35,088 nucleotides of DNA, taken from positions 59,155-94,242 of the forward strand of contig NZ_LJGU01000114.1 in NCBI RefSeq assembly GCF_001751245.1, written 5' to 3'. Of the stretch, positions 34,683 to 35,088 are shown piece after piece (position 1 is the first letter of the stretch; the number at the start of each line of letters is the position of its first letter). A program made the translations under genes and the position numbers. The stretch is from Streptomyces oceani. GTDB taxonomy: Bacteria > Actinomycetota > Actinomycetes > Streptomycetales > Streptomycetaceae. Under the pieces are notes generated by a model, which did no database searches, was not told the DNA's origin, and saw only the letters and a list, made by a program, of their open reading frames with translations.

Positions 34683-35088
34683 CTAACCCAGGAGGTTCCG
34701 GACGGTCATCCACAGCACCGCCGTGCCCAACACCGCCGCCACCGCGCGGCCGCTCAGCTCCGGCCGCCAACGCCGGCCCCGCAGCCCCTCCGCCAGCCAG
34801 CGGGTCCAGAGCCACAGCGCGAAGGGCAGCCCGAGCAGCAACAGCGCCGCGTTGTCCTGCAGTGCCCCCACCACGTCCAGGTGCAGCAGGTCGTACGCCA
34901 TGCGCGTGCCGCCGCAGGCCGGACACAGCAGCCCCGTCGCCCAGTTGAACGGGCAGCGAGGCAGCAGGTGGCCGGTCTCGTGCGGGTTGGTGCCGTAGAG
35001 GTACGCCGCGCCCGCCACCCCGGCCGCGAGCAGCCCGAGCGGGCCCGCGAGCGGGTGCCGCAGCACGCGTGCGACGGCGGAGCGGCCC
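34683..35088 (-). CDS. DUF2752 membrane protein, possibly cut at the right edge
   Basis: A small membrane protein of at least 127 residues from the GTG at 35066. The frame stays open to the window edge, so the true start may lie outside. The family signature CPFNWATGLLCPACGGTRMA contains the CPxCGGTR core, followed by a LLHLDVVGALQDNAA helix and a second membrane segment. A first hydrophobic segment (LGLLAAGVAGAAYLYG) precedes the Cys motif. DUF2752 proteins have no established biochemical function. The gene is on the same strand as the LLM and FAD genes but is separated from them by 318 bases, so a functional link is not supported. Confidence 0.8.
   Translation of the reverse strand, partial: GRSAVARVLRHPLAGPLGLLAAGVAGAAYLYGTNPHETGHLLPRCPFNWATGLLCPACGGTRMAYDLLHLDVVGALQDNAALLLLGLPFALWLWTRWLAEGLRGRRWRPELSGRAVAAVLGTAVLWMTVRNLLG

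Overview
The window is high-GC DNA with strong third-position GC bias, GTG starts, Shine-Dalgarno-led operons and an AfsR/SARP regulator. This points to a streptomycete or close actinomycete.

Region 1 (1-15441, all minus strand) is most of a biosynthetic cluster for a ribosomally made, azole-containing peptide of the thiopeptide/goadsporin type. Read in transcription order, it holds a 46-residue small ORF, a SARP regulator, an E1/ThiF-like leader-binding partner, a YcaO cyclodehydratase, a two-domain SagB-type azoline dehydrogenase, a LanB-type tRNA-Glu-dependent dehydratase and a separate SpaB_C-type elimination protein. These are followed by a membrane M50 metalloprotease-like protein with a PqqD-like domain, an ABC ATPase, an ABC-2 permease and a gene cut by the left edge. 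The genes are packed with overlaps or gaps of a few bases. The chemistry predicted is Cys/Ser/Thr to azoles plus Ser/Thr to dehydroamino acids, then leader removal and export or immunity. No precursor peptide gene and no second SpaB_C-like (pyridine synthase) gene is visible, so the product class cannot be fixed; both may lie beyond the left edge.

Region 2 (15442-18761, minus) is core metabolism: tdh and kbl (threonine to glycine plus acetyl-CoA) followed by a LysR regulator. Region 3 (19218-24421, plus) is mutA-mutB-meaB, the two subunits of methylmalonyl-CoA mutase and its G-protein chaperone. mutA looks leaderless. A dyad lies in the divergent tdh/mutA gap.

Region 4 (24536-26536) has two paralogous extended cold-shock-domain proteins on opposite strands, a GNAT acetyltransferase, and several strong hairpins. 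Region 5 (26642-30963, plus) is a sugar ABC operon: FucU-type mutarotase, two-domain ATPase, permease and lipoprotein binding protein. A promoter with a LacI/cre-like operator and a separate inverted repeat precedes it.

Region 6 (30971-31845) is a tandem array of seven nearly identical 118-bp units. Its leading segment is also found as a single element just after the stop codon of the first cold-shock gene, so this looks like a post-gene hairpin element that has been amplified. Region 7 (31888-35088, minus) has an FAD/NAD(P)-binding oxidoreductase, a shortened luciferase-like monooxygenase relative and a DUF2752 membrane protein at the right edge.
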